From Slackia sp. (GTDB taxonomy: Bacteria; Actinomycetota; Coriobacteriia; Coriobacteriales; Eggerthellaceae), in the NCBI GenBank assembly GCA_029266945.1, contig JARIED010000030.1:1-33498 (forward strand): a stretch of DNA of 33,498 bases, written 5' to 3'. Position numbers and translations under genes: made by a program. This document shows, piece by piece, positions 25,688 to 33,498 of the stretch. How positions within the stretch are numbered: position 1 is the first letter of the stretch; every line of letters begins with the position of its first letter. Below the pieces are notes generated by a model. That model had not been told where the DNA came from and did no database searches. It saw nothing but the letters and a program-made list of their open reading frames with translations.

Positions 25688-26467
25688 TTAAAGATACATG
25701 CGCGAGCCTTGGCGCGCCTTGAATTTGCGAGCGAACACGAATTTCGCGATCCTGTATTTCATCCCCTTGATGCTTCGTCCCTTCAGGCGGCATGCATGCA
25801 CGCATCGCATGCATGAAATGCATCGCGACGTGTCGGTCGCCGAAGGATTCTCTTCGGGAATGGCGCCGGTCGGACAGACGCGGGCGCAGACCCCGCACGA
25901 CGTGCACCCGCCATTCGCTTTCGGGGAGAACGGAACGCCTTTGAACTCCCTATAAGGACGACTGCCGGGAACGGCAGGGCGCGAAAGCGTCGACGGATCG
26001 TCGGCGGCATTCATCTTCGCGACAACAGACGAAGCGAACGTATCGATGTCGGCGCAATCTTCGCCATCAGGCCTTCCGACGGCGACATCGACCATCAGGC
26101 TATGATGCGCGACGAAGGCGGCAGCCGCGACGACACGAAAGCCCGCCTGCTCGGCAATATCGGAAAGCTCGATCAACGTATCGTCGATATCACGGTTCCC
26201 ATACGTCGCCACCAAAACGGCAAATGCGCCGCCTCCGTAGCACGAGGCGATTTTTTCGACCGCCGGAGCGGGCACACGACCGCCATACGAAGGAACCCCT
26301 ATCACGACGACGTCATCAGGACCGAACCGAAGATCGACAACCGCATCGCAAGGTGTGATATCGAACGATGACTCGAATCCGCCTAAACCGTCGCACACCC
26401 TCGAAACGACCTCCTTTGTCGTTCCTGCCCCTGTAAAATAAATGGCCGTTACTTTTCGATCGATCAT
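25688..26467 (-). CDS. EFR1-type flavodoxin-ferredoxin fusion protein
   Basis: Probable cytoplasmic electron carrier. The 259 residues begin with a flavodoxin-like domain, whose phosphate-binding loop FTGAGTTKEV (11-20) should hold FMN, with PSYGGRVP (59-66) and ATYGN (87-91) as further flavin-contact motifs. They end with two 4Fe-4S ferredoxin motifs (C188/191/194/198 and C216/219/222/226). This is the EFR1 family layout of anaerobes, whose partners are mostly unknown. ATG at 26467 has AGGGGGAG upstream. It interrupts the conserved lepA-hemW order. An intrinsic terminator lies only 14 bases before its start. Base composition does not look foreign by eye. Confidence 0.9.
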   Translation of the reverse strand: MIDRKVTAIYFTGAGTTKEVVSRVCDGLGGFESSFDITPCDAVVDLRFGPDDVVVIGVPSYGGRVPAPAVEKIASCYGGGAFAVLVATYGNRDIDDTLIELSDIAEQAGFRVVAAAAFVAHHSLMVDVAVGRPDGEDCADIDTFASSVVAKMNAADDPSTLSRPAVPGSRPYREFKGVPFSPKANGGCTSCGVCARVCPTGAIPEENPSATDTSRCISCMRCVHACRLKGRSIKGMKYRIAKFVFARKFKARQGSRMYL

Positions 26468-26480
26468 TGCTCCCCCTCAC

Positions 26481-26509
26481 GAAAAGACGGCCCCGCCAAA
26501 CGGAGCCGT
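26481..26509 (-). terminator. terminator between lepA and the EFR1 gene
   Basis: Minus-strand GACGGCTCC-GTTTGGC-GGGGCCGTC followed by TTTTCG: nine pairs including one G-U. It lies 82 bases after the lepA stop and touches the EFR1 ribosome-binding region. It therefore ends lepA and, if the promoter at 26529-26557 is real, also sits inside the EFR1 leader. Confidence 0.8.
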
Positions 26510-26528
26510 CGCCAGATAAACAATGCCT

Positions 26529-26557
26529 ATAATATCCCGAGTAAAAGACAGAGTGAA
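26529..26557 (-). promoter_or_regulatory. possible promoter for the EFR1 gene
   Basis: Minus-strand TTCACT (26557-26552), a 17-base spacer and TATTAT (26534-26529) make a fair sigma-70-type promoter between the lepA stop and the terminator hairpin. The predicted start near 26522 would put the hairpin at about +13 to +41. Confidence 0.35.
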
Positions 26558-26590
26558 AAATCCATCACAGCAGCAGCCTTCGTACACACC

Positions 26591-28396
26591 CTATTCGTCC
26601 ACTTTAAGGATGGCCATGAAGGCTTCCTGCGGAACCTCGACGTTGCCGATGGCCTTCATGCGCTTCTTGCCGGCCTTCTGCTTCTCGAGTAGCTTGCGCT
26701 TACGCGAGATGTCGCCGCCGTAACACTTGGCAAGCACGTCCTTGCGCTTCGCGCGGACCGTCTGGCGCGACAACACGCGGCCGCCGACGGCGGCCTGGAT
26801 GGGTACCTCGAACATCTGCTGCGGGATAATCTCTTTGAGCTTCTCGCACAGCACGCGGCCGCGGTCGTAAGCCTTGTCCTTATGAACGATGAAGGACAGC
26901 GCGTCGATCGGCTTGCCGGAAAGCAGGATATCGAGCTTCTGAAGAGCGCCCGGCTTGTAGCCGAGGTACTCGTAATCGAGGCTCGCATAGCCCTTCGTGC
27001 GGCTCTTGAGCTGATCGAAGTAATCGAGGATCAGCTCGGACGACGGAATTTCCCAGATCATCTCGACCGTGGTGGCGGACAGGTAGTTCATGGTCTTGAA
27101 CGTGCCGCGATGCGCCACCGTGAGGTCCATCACGGCGCCCACGTAATCGGGCGGGATCATGATGGTGGCCTTGAGATAAGGCTCTTCGACATGATCGATT
27201 TCGGACGGGTCGGGCATATCCTGCGGCGAATGCAGGCTCACCATGTCCTTGTTGGTCTTGTAGACATGGTATTCGACACTCGGCGCCGTCGCGATCAGGT
27301 CGAGGCCGAACTCGCGCTCGAGACGCTCCTTGATGACCTCCATATGCAGCAAGCCCAAAAAGCCCACGCGGAAGCCGAAGCCCAGCGCATGGCTGTTCTC
27401 AGGCTCCCAAATAAGCGCCGGGTCGTTGAGGGAAAGTTTCTCGAGCGCCTCTTTGAGCGCCTCGTACTGATCGCCGTCGATCGGGAACAGACCCGTATAC
27501 ACCATGGGTTTCGCCTCTCGATAGCCGGGCAACGGCTCGGTGACGCCGCCCGTCTTCGCCGTGATCGTATCGCCCACGCGGACCAGGGAAACATCTTTGA
27601 GACCCGTGACCAGGTAGCCGACCTCGCCGACCGAGAGCTCGGGCAGGGCGATTTCAGCAGGACGGCGGGCGCCGACCTCTTCAACCTGGAGTTCGGTTCC
27701 CGCATTGACCAGACGGACCATATCGCCCTTCTTGATCGATCCGTCGACCACGCGCACCAACGCAACCACGCCGCGGTATACGTCGAAATAAGAGTCGAAG
27801 ATCAGCGCGCGCAGCGGCGCGTTCGGGTCGCCTTCAGGCGCGGGAATCATATGCACCACGGCTTCGAGCAAATCGGGGATGCCCTCGCCCGTCTTGCCGC
27901 TCGCCAGAATGGCGTCTTCGGCAGGAATGGCGAGGCCGTCTTCGATCTCGCCCTTGACGCGCTCGGGTTCGGCGGCCGGAAGGTCGATCTTGTTAATGAG
28001 GGGGATGATCTCGAGGTCGGCGTTCATCGCCATCATAGCGTTCGCCACGGTCTGGGCTTCGACGCCCTGCGTCGCGTCGACGACCAGCACGGCGCCCTCG
28101 CACGCCGCAAGGCTTCGGCTCACCTCGTAAGTGAAGTCGACATGGCCCGGCGTGTCGATCAGGTTGAACTGATAGACCTGACCGTCGTCGGCCGTGTAAT
28201 CCACGCGGACGGCCTGGCTCTTGATCGTGATGCCGCGCTCGCGTTCGATATCCATGCTGTCGAGCAGCTGCTCGGTCATATCGCGCGAAGAAACCGTGCC
28301 GGTCAGCTCGAGAACACGGTCGGAAAGCGTCGATTTGCCGTGGTCGATATGAGCGATGATGCTGAAATTCCTGATAAAGCGGGGATCGGTTGCCAT
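26591..28396 (-). CDS. lepA: elongation factor 4 (back-translocating GTPase)
   Basis: Ribosome-bound GTPase of the EF-G family. The 601 residues show G1 AHIDHGKST near residue 15, G3 DTPGH, G4 NKID, the EF-G-like domains and the LepA-specific C-terminal domain with [24 protein letters not shown]. Length is typical. The ATG at 28396 begins [16 protein letters not shown] as in the family; AGGA is upstream and 11 more in-frame residues before it are not conserved. The 132-base gap before it contains a -10-like TACAAT (28486-28481) without a good -35. gpr and spoIIP, found next to lepA in Bacillus, are absent. Confidence 0.97.
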   Translation of the reverse strand: MATDPRFIRNFSIIAHIDHGKSTLSDRVLELTGTVSSRDMTEQLLDSMDIERERGITIKSQAVRVDYTADDGQVYQFNLIDTPGHVDFTYEVSRSLAACEGAVLVVDATQGVEAQTVANAMMAMNADLEIIPLINKIDLPAAEPERVKGEIEDGLAIPAEDAILASGKTGEGIPDLLEAVVHMIPAPEGDPNAPLRALIFDSYFDVYRGVVALVRVVDGSIKKGDMVRLVNAGTELQVEEVGARRPAEIALPELSVGEVGYLVTGLKDVSLVRVGDTITAKTGGVTEPLPGYREAKPMVYTGLFPIDGDQYEALKEALEKLSLNDPALIWEPENSHALGFGFRVGFLGLLHMEVIKERLEREFGLDLIATAPSVEYHVYKTNKDMVSLHSPQDMPDPSEIDHVEEPYLKATIMIPPDYVGAVMDLTVAHRGTFKTMNYLSATTVEMIWEIPSSELILDYFDQLKSRTKGYASLDYEYLGYKPGALQKLDILLSGKPIDALSFIVHKDKAYDRGRVLCEKLKEIIPQQMFEVPIQAAVGGRVLSRQTVRAKRKDVLAKCYGGDISRKRKLLEKQKAGKKRMKAIGNVEVPQEAFMAILKVDE

Positions 28397-28528
28397 GATG
28401 TCCTGTTCGTTCCTCGATACCGCGCTCACGCGCGTTCCGTTATCCGATACATAGCCTCGAAGGCGTGTTTGTCGCCGTGTATTGTATCGCTCGACGCCCT
28501 CGGGCGCGACGACTCGGCGGCCGAAAGG

Positions 28529-29116
28529 CTACGCCTGCGCCAAATAGCGTTCGATGACCTTCTTAAGGTCATCGATGCCGGTGCCGTTTTCTGACGAACA
28601 CGGCACGACCTCGACCTCGGGGCCGAAGACGAGCTGCTTGCGCAGCGCCGCGACCTGGCGAAGCATCTGGGTCTTGCTCAGCTTGTCCGCCTTGGTGAGC
28701 ACCACCATGAAGGGAAGCTCGGCCTCTTTGAGAAAGTCGATCATCTGCACATCGAGCTTCGTTGCAGGATGGCGGATATCGATCAGCGAGACCACGAGCC
28801 TGAAGTCGCGGTCCTGCTCGAAATAGCCGTTGATCATCTCGGCCCAGCGCACTTTTTCGGACTTCGACACCTGCGCATAGCCGTATCCCGGCAGGTCGAC
28901 GAAATGAGCGCCTTCGGCGTCGAAGAAATTGATCGTGGAGGTCTTGCCCGGCTTCGAAGACACCTTCGCGAGCTTCTTGCGGTTGAAAAGCTTATTGAGC
29001 AGCGAAGACTTGCCGACGTTCGAACGTCCGACGAATGCGATTTCGGGACGCGTCGACACGGGAAGCTGGGAAGACGTTCCGTAGGCGGCAGCGAATTTGA
29101 CGTTGTGGTAATTCAT
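28529..29116 (-). CDS. engB: ribosome biogenesis GTP-binding protein EngB/YsxC
   Basis: Small GTPase needed for late 50S assembly in bacteria that have it. The 195 residues have G1 GRSNVGKSS (30-38), G3 DLPGYGYA, G4 TKADK and G5 SSENGTG, and match the family end to end. The ATG at 29116 is preceded by AGGAG. It stands between rpsT and lepA with its own spacer on both sides and is followed by no clear terminator. The usual partner lon is not here. Confidence 0.95.
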   Translation of the reverse strand: MNYHNVKFAAAYGTSSQLPVSTRPEIAFVGRSNVGKSSLLNKLFNRKKLAKVSSKPGKTSTINFFDAEGAHFVDLPGYGYAQVSKSEKVRWAEMINGYFEQDRDFRLVVSLIDIRHPATKLDVQMIDFLKEAELPFMVVLTKADKLSKTQMLRQVAALRKQLVFGPEVEVVPCSSENGTGIDDLKKVIERYLAQA

Positions 29117-29242
29117 CGTGTCTCCTATCTTGTCGGCCTTATCCTAGCCGATTGCATGCACGGCGCCCCGAAAAACAGGAAAACGCGCATGAGAGGAACC
29201 GGCCCGGCATCCGTGGATTTCGAAGCGATGCGAGCCTATACA

Positions 29243-29273
29243 AAGAGAGGCTCCGACGAATCGGAGCCTCTTT
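29243..29273 (-). terminator. intrinsic terminator of rpsT
   Basis: Minus-strand AGAGGCTCCGA-TTCG-TCGGAGCCTCT, an 11-bp stem with a UUCG tetraloop, followed by TTGTAT, begins 34 bases after the rpsT stop. The A-rich and T-rich flanks on both sides mean it could work in both directions. Confidence 0.85.
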
Positions 29274-29306
29274 CCCCTTGAATGTGCGGTAAAACCGCGA
29301 GTTGCT

Positions 29307-29798
29307 TTATTCAGCGGCCTCTTCAGCGGCAGCCTCGGCCTCAGCCTCAGCCTTAGCCTTGGCCTCATGAGCGGCAGCCTCGGCCTTCAGGGTAGCCTCG
29401 CGACGGACGGCCTTCTCCTTGGCGGCAGCCTCGTAAGCGGCCTTCTTAGCGGCCTTCTTAGCGGCCTTCTTGCCGCCGTCCTTAGCGACGGGCATCTTCT
29501 TCTCGCGCTTGGGGGCGGCCGCGATGTCCTCGGCGGTCACGACGGTGTTGGCGAGAGCCATGACGCCGCTCTTACGATTGGCAGCCTGGTTCTTGTGAAT
29601 GATGCCCTTGGAAGCGGCCTTGTCGAGCAGACGGCAAGCCTCCTGAGCGGCGACGTAAGCCTTCACGCCATCCTTGGCCTCGACAGCCTCGCGCACGCGG
29701 CGGACGGCGGTCTTGAGCTCGGACTTGACGGCGCGATTGCGCTGGCGGGCCTTCTCGGCGGTCAGGATACGCTTTTTCTGACTTTTGATGTTTGCCAC
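29307..29798 (-). CDS. rpsT: 30S ribosomal protein S20 with long Ala/Lys/Glu tail
   Basis: Residues 1 to about 88 are an ordinary S20: [21 protein letters not shown], then [18 protein letters not shown], binding 16S rRNA. The product continues for about 75 residues. These form first a Lys/Ala block (99-125, repeated KKAA units) and then an Ala/Glu-rich helix-forming stretch (126-163, repeated KAEA/EAEA units). The usual length is near 87. The start is a GTG at 29798 with GGAGG seven bases upstream, giving the correct family N terminus. It has a consensus promoter, a leader of about 170 bases and its own terminator. Confidence 0.96.
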   Translation of the reverse strand: MANIKSQKKRILTAEKARQRNRAVKSELKTAVRRVREAVEAKDGVKAYVAAQEACRLLDKAASKGIIHKNQAANRKSGVMALANTVVTAEDIAAAPKREKKMPVAKDGGKKAAKKAAKKAAYEAAAKEKAVRREATLKAEAAAHEAKAKAEAEAEAAAEEAAE

Positions 29799-29863
29799 AG
29801 TTTTTCCTCCAGTTTTCATTGGGGTGATGGAAGCGAGGCGTCTCGTTGAAAGCCTTCGCCTTC

Positions 29864-29950
29864 GCGGCATCGGTGCCGCATGCTTAAGCGCAGGTACGCC
29901 CCTTCGTCGAATGCGACGATCCAGGCGCGACGGGCATGTGGACAAGGCCC
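29864..29950 (-). promoter_or_regulatory. hairpins in the rpsT leader
   Basis: The leader between the promoter and the GTG holds GCGGCA-CCGA-TGCCGC (29879-29864, perfect 6 bp), CGTCG-CATT-CGACG (29918-29905) and GGGC with GCCC (29950-29947 with 29935-29932). S20 is autoregulated in Escherichia coli; control here is only inferred from the leader length and structure. Confidence 0.4.
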
Positions 29951-29973
29951 GCATCACGCAAAAGCGACATTGA

Positions 29974-30002
29974 ATTATACGGGGCTATCAGGCGCTCGTC
30001 AA
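29974..30002 (-). promoter_or_regulatory. sigma-70-type promoter of rpsT
   Basis: Minus-strand TTGACG, a 17-base spacer and a perfect TATAAT. It is the best promoter match I found in the window, as expected for a ribosomal protein gene. Transcription should start near 29967. Confidence 0.9.
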
Positions 30003-30005
30003 GGG

Positions 30006-30061
30006 AAAAATGCGTTCCTTCGTATCCCATATCGAATGCCCGACGCAGCATCAGGAACGCA
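30006..30061 (-). terminator. terminator of the comE-holA operon, overlapping the holA stop
   Basis: Minus-strand TGCGTTCCT (30061-30053), formed by the last holA codons and stop, pairs with AGGAACGCA (30019-30011), followed by TTTTT. The loop of 33 bases is long, so strength is uncertain. It abuts the -35 of the rpsT promoter. Confidence 0.55.
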
Positions 30062-31022
30062 GCACCTCCAGCATCCATTCGAGAAACGCTTCGTCGGCTT
30101 CGGCGCCGCTTTTCATGGCCTGCTCGCAATCGCGCGCCGATGACAACGCCGCCCTCAGCTCGGCGGCCTTCCACCGGCGCGCCCACGTGCCGTGATTCTT
30201 CACGCGCCACTCGGGGACCTTCAGATGCGCGGCGAGGGGCTTCGCGCCGCTTTGCCCGCGCGCGGCGAGCGCATGGGCGCATATCAGCTCGCGAACGCGC
30301 GTCGTGCACATGCCGATCAGCGCATAAGGAGAGGTCGATTCCATCTTCGGCAGCAGGCTCACGCATTTCGCGATGTCGCGGGCCGCGAAGGCGTCCGTGA
30401 ATTCCCACGGCTTCACCTCGGCCGTGCGCGCCACCATGGCGTCGACCTCGGCGGGGCCGAGCGGCCTGCCGTCCGGCCCATGCGCAACGGCGAGCTTTCT
30501 CAGCTCGGCGTCGATGCGGACCGTGTTCTCGCCCACCAGGTCGACCAGGCGCTGCGCGGCGGCGTCGTCCATCGTGATGCCGTGCGTCACGGCCATGCCG
30601 CGCACATTGCGCGCGAGCTCGTATTTCTTGACGGGCGCGCAATCGATCACCGCACGCGAGCCCACGGAAGCGACCGCTTTGTAGAGTCGGGTGTTCTTAG
30701 CGAGCTTGCGGGCGACGAGACACAAGACCGTAGTCGGCGAAGGCGACGCGAGATACGCCGTGACGGCTTCGGCGTCCGCCTTTTTGAGCGTGTCGGCCGA
30801 AGAAACGACGACGAGGCGCACATCGCTTGCGAACGGCATGGTGTTGCACGCCGAGACGATATCGCCGCCCGAAGCGGTTTCTCCGTCGAACGAATCGCAG
30901 TTGAAATCGATGTCGCCGAGCTTGGCGATACGGGCGCGCAGACGCTTGAGCACGGTTTCGCGCTTGAGTTCGTCTTCTCCGTTGATGAGGTATGCACTGA
31001 GCAGTGCGTCTTTTCCAGCCAT
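30051..31022 (-). CDS. holA: DNA polymerase III delta subunit
   Basis: Clamp-loader subunit that opens the beta clamp. The 323 residues follow the family: an early YLINGEDELKRE motif, a RecA-like region with DVRLVVVSSADTLKK, then helices including TVRIDAELRKLA and the C-terminal collar domain. Two starts are possible, 31022 (used here, because the product then begins like the family) and 31040; neither has a clear ribosome-binding site. Close spacing to comEC (about 40 bases) and the shared terminator indicate one operon with comEA and comEC, as in Bacillus. Confidence 0.9.
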   Translation of the reverse strand: MAGKDALLSAYLINGEDELKRETVLKRLRARIAKLGDIDFNCDSFDGETASGGDIVSACNTMPFASDVRLVVVSSADTLKKADAEAVTAYLASPSPTTVLCLVARKLAKNTRLYKAVASVGSRAVIDCAPVKKYELARNVRGMAVTHGITMDDAAAQRLVDLVGENTVRIDAELRKLAVAHGPDGRPLGPAEVDAMVARTAEVKPWEFTDAFAARDIAKCVSLLPKMESTSPYALIGMCTTRVRELICAHALAARGQSGAKPLAAHLKVPEWRVKNHGTWARRWKAAELRAALSSARDCEQAMKSGAEADEAFLEWMLEVLRS

Positions 31023-31062
31023 GGGCCCAGTGTAGCGCATCGCGGCGACGAGAGCCCGACCG

Positions 31063-33258
31063 TCATTCTTTCTGTACGAATACCTCTATCGCGTCACCTT
31101 CGAAACGGCACGTCACGTCCCCCTGCTCGTCCGTCCTGAAAACATCCATGCCGCCGCGGGCGAATTCCTCGAGCGCCTCGGCCGACGGGTGGCCGTAGCG
31201 ATTGCTCTCGCCAACGCTCACGAGCGCGATCTTCGATCCGACCCTGCGCGAAAAACCCTCGTCGACACCTGCCTTGCTGCCGTGATGCCCCGCCTTCAGC
31301 ACATCGACGCGCCCGATGCCCGCGCGATCGAGCATCTCGCGTATCTGGCGCGCCTCGGCGTCGCCGGTCAGAAGGACGCTCGCCTCGGGTTCGCCGTCGC
31401 CCTGCTCGTCATAGCTCACGAGCAGGCACAGGCTGTCGGCGTTTCCGCCCTCTTCCTCGAACCCGTACGGCCACACCGCCGTGCACGAGAACTTTCCGAC
31501 CCGGACCGCGTCGCCCGCACGCAGGCCCCTCGCATGCCCGGAACCCGCGACATCGCGCGCCGTGTCCACGAGCGCACGGCAATCGTCGCACCCACATGAG
31601 AAGGCGCCGTCGGCGAGCAGCACGTCGCCCGCGAGGTAGGGCGCAAGCATTTCGAGGCATCCGCAATGGTCGTCGTCGTGATGGGACACGAGTACGCCGC
31701 CTATCGACGACACGCCGTTGCGGGCAAGGGCCGCCAGAAGCCTCTGCTCCTGGTTTCCCGTATCGACCAGCAGCGACTTCCCTTCGCTTCGCACGAGGAG
31801 CGCATCCCCTTGCCCCACATCGAGCATAATCACCTCGTCTTTCGCCGCGAACGGAGCGAAAGCGAGCCATGCGCATAAAACGACGGGCGCGGCGCAAAGC
31901 GCAATGCGCAGCGTCCGCGCGCGCGGCATGGGCCACGACGCCCAGAGCACCGCCACGGCGCATGCGACGATCGCCCCCGCGGATACGATATCGCCCGTCG
32001 CGGGAAGCGACGAATACGGCAGGTCGGCCGCGAAGGCGGCGCCTGCGCAGAGAAGCTCGGCAGGAAACGACAGCGCGCCCAAGACGACGCCTTGCGCCCA
32101 AGGAAGCGCGGCGCATAAGGGCAACGCCGCCAAGCCTCCCGCCAACAGGAGCGAGAACACGGGCGCGGCCGCGAGATTCGCAAGCGGCGCGATGAGCGTG
32201 ATGCGCGAGAACACGGCCACGGTGGCGGGCGCAATCGGGAGGCTTGCGGCCGCAGTCAAGGCGAACGCCTCGCATGCCGGCGCGCATCGTCCCGCGCACG
32301 CGCGATCGAGCCACGACGCGAACAAGGGCGTGAGCACGATCACGCCGAACGTCGAGGCGGCGGACAGGAAAAACGAAAGCGACAGCGCGTTATACGGATT
32401 CAGAGCTATAAGCACGCATACGCACACCGACAGCGCCGCGAGCGCCGACGAGCGCCTGCGCGCCCAAAACGACAACACCACGATGCACGACATCGCCGCC
32501 GCACGGATAACGGGGGCCGACAACCCCGTGAACACGGCATAGACCGCGTAAAAAGCGCACATCAGCAGCGTGCACGAGCGCTTGGGGACTCCGAGACGCT
32601 TCATGACGCCGCCCGCAAGCGCCGCGACCACCGCCAGATGCGACCCCGACACCGCCACCATGTGGGCGAGCCCGATCGCCTTCATGTCGTCATACATTCC
32701 GCCGCGGTCCAAATCGACCCGGTCGCCCGTCACGAGCGCCCGCACGAGCGCGGCGCCGCGGGTCTGCATGCCGTCGAAAAGCCCCGACGCCCAACGACGC
32801 AGCTCGACTAAAGGGCCGAGCGCGCCGCACGGCATCCGGACGAGCTCTCCTTCGACATACGCGTCGGCCGCAAGGCCTTGCTGGGCGAAACGCATCCTGT
32901 TCGCCTCGGAAAAAACATCGAAGGTCGCATATGCCTCGAAGCGTTCGTGCGCCATGTAGCGCACCTCTCCGCGATACAGCACCCTGACGTCGCAGCTCGC
33001 CTCGCCGCACGTCGCACGAGCGGGTGCGCTGTAGCCGAACTCCCCCTCGTGCGCATCTTCGACGAGCTCGAAGGTCCACACGCCCGGCGCAAGCCCCTCG
33101 GGAAGCGGAAGCTCGGGATCGTACGAGACGAAAAACAGGGCCGCGGCGACGGCCCACGCCGCAAGGGCGCAGAAAAACGCGAGCGGAGCGGACGGGCGAC
33201 GCGCGGGTCCGATTGCACCGCCGCGGCGCTCGTACGCGCCTTCGTCGAGCAGCCTCAT
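31063..33258 (-). CDS. comEC: competence protein ComEC, DNA-uptake channel with metallo-beta-lactamase domain
   Basis: Inner-membrane channel that moves single-stranded DNA into the cell. The 731 residues have a first membrane helix (about 25-45), an outside OB-fold-like region, the competence domain from about 180 to 480 with SGSHLAVVAAL and many helices, and a C-terminal metallo-beta-lactamase domain starting IMLDVGQGDALLVR with SHHDDDHCG and AGHHGSK. The HxxxDH-type metal motif is intact, which suggests a working nuclease domain. The start overlaps the comEA stop by one base (TAATG). Confidence 0.95.
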   Translation of the reverse strand: MRLLDEGAYERRGGAIGPARRPSAPLAFFCALAAWAVAAALFFVSYDPELPLPEGLAPGVWTFELVEDAHEGEFGYSAPARATCGEASCDVRVLYRGEVRYMAHERFEAYATFDVFSEANRMRFAQQGLAADAYVEGELVRMPCGALGPLVELRRWASGLFDGMQTRGAALVRALVTGDRVDLDRGGMYDDMKAIGLAHMVAVSGSHLAVVAALAGGVMKRLGVPKRSCTLLMCAFYAVYAVFTGLSAPVIRAAAMSCIVVLSFWARRRSSALAALSVCVCVLIALNPYNALSLSFFLSAASTFGVIVLTPLFASWLDRACAGRCAPACEAFALTAAASLPIAPATVAVFSRITLIAPLANLAAAPVFSLLLAGGLAALPLCAALPWAQGVVLGALSFPAELLCAGAAFAADLPYSSLPATGDIVSAGAIVACAVAVLWASWPMPRARTLRIALCAAPVVLCAWLAFAPFAAKDEVIMLDVGQGDALLVRSEGKSLLVDTGNQEQRLLAALARNGVSSIGGVLVSHHDDDHCGCLEMLAPYLAGDVLLADGAFSCGCDDCRALVDTARDVAGSGHARGLRAGDAVRVGKFSCTAVWPYGFEEEGGNADSLCLLVSYDEQGDGEPEASVLLTGDAEARQIREMLDRAGIGRVDVLKAGHHGSKAGVDEGFSRRVGSKIALVSVGESNRYGHPSAEALEEFARGGMDVFRTDEQGDVTCRFEGDAIEVFVQKE

Positions 33259-33498
33259 TACACGCAGATGCTTTCCCGCAGCTTGGCGAACTTCTTCTCG
33301 CCTATGCCGCTGACGCGCATGATGTCTTCGACCGATGAGAACGGCCCGTTAGCTTCGCGCTCGTCGACGATCGCCTGGGCTGTGGCGGGACCGACCCCGG
33401 CAAGCGCATCGAGCTCGGAAGCGTCTGCAGTGTTGATGTTGACGACCGCGGGAGCCGACGAGACGGACGCCTCGCCCCTGGCGGCGGGAGCGTGCCCG
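33258..33498 (-). CDS. comEA: ComEA-like DNA-binding protein, C-terminal part (cut by window edge)
   Basis: Only the last 79 codons are inside the window. They encode a Gly/Ala/Ser-rich linker and then the helix-hairpin-helix domain VNINTADASELDALAGVG followed by EDIMRVSGIGEKKFAKLRE, which is the DNA-binding end of ComEA, the surface receptor that captures DNA for ComEC. The membrane anchor expected upstream is outside the window. The stop overlaps the comEC start. Confidence 0.93.
   Translation of the reverse strand, partial: GHAPAARGEASVSSAPAVVNINTADASELDALAGVGPATAQAIVDEREANGPFSSVEDIMRVSGIGEKKFAKLRESICV

Noticed and set aside
1..33498. CRISPR arrays, insertion sequences, prophage, tRNA or rRNA genes
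   Set aside because: I looked for regularly spaced repeats, transposase motifs and clover-leaf or rRNA segments and found none.

Overview
This is a dense, GC-rich bacterial chromosome segment. Every protein gene I can support lies on the minus strand, so transcription runs from position 33498 towards 1. Gene content and order suggest an anaerobic actinobacterium of the class Coriobacteriia, probably near Eggerthellaceae. The reasons are an [FeFe]-hydrogenase with a flavoprotein partner, an EFR1-type flavodoxin-ferredoxin, the actinobacterial hrcA-dnaJ pair without grpE-dnaK, a TrmFO that most other Actinobacteria lack, and no sporulation genes. The genus is inference; no rRNA or tRNA is present to test it.

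Reading in the direction of transcription: comEA (cut by the window edge), comEC, holA, rpsT, engB, lepA, an EFR1-type gene, hemW, dus, hrcA, dnaJ, mtaB, a dgkA-type kinase gene, rsmE, ybeY, rplS, rnhB, a yraN-family gene, comM, dprA, trmFO, xerC, a sensor kinase/response regulator pair, uvrA, an uncharacterised membrane protein coupled to uvrA, and finally a two-gene hydrogenase operon. Much of this follows two conserved Gram-positive blocks: comE-holA-rpsT-lepA-hemW-hrcA-dnaJ-rsmE/mtaB and rplS-rnhB-yraN-comM-dprA-trmFO-xerC. The departures are the informative part: engB stands where Bacillus has gpr-spoIIP, an EFR1 gene sits between lepA and hemW, dus sits between hemW and hrcA, and dgkA sits between mtaB and rsmE.

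Functionally the window covers DNA uptake and processing (ComEA, ComEC, ComM, DprA), replication and repair (HolA, XerC, UvrA, RnhB), ribosome and tRNA work (S20, L19, EngB, LepA, RsmE, YbeY, MtaB, TrmFO, Dus), protein folding (HrcA/DnaJ) and anaerobic redox chemistry (hydrogenase module, EFR1, HemW).

Regulatory signals are readable. A CIRCE operator lies over the hrcA promoter. A near-consensus LexA/SOS box lies over the likely uvrA promoter. A consensus promoter precedes rpsT. Several intrinsic terminators are clear.

The items most worth a second look are: a long, apparently multibranched RNA leader before rplS, closed by a perfect 9-bp long-range helix; the hydrogenase flavoprotein, which joins only the iron-sulphur end of NuoF to a GltD-type module; an AT-rich double palindrome next to an orphan terminator between dus and hrcA; the EFR1 gene with a terminator hairpin in its possible leader; and an S20 protein nearly twice the usual length.
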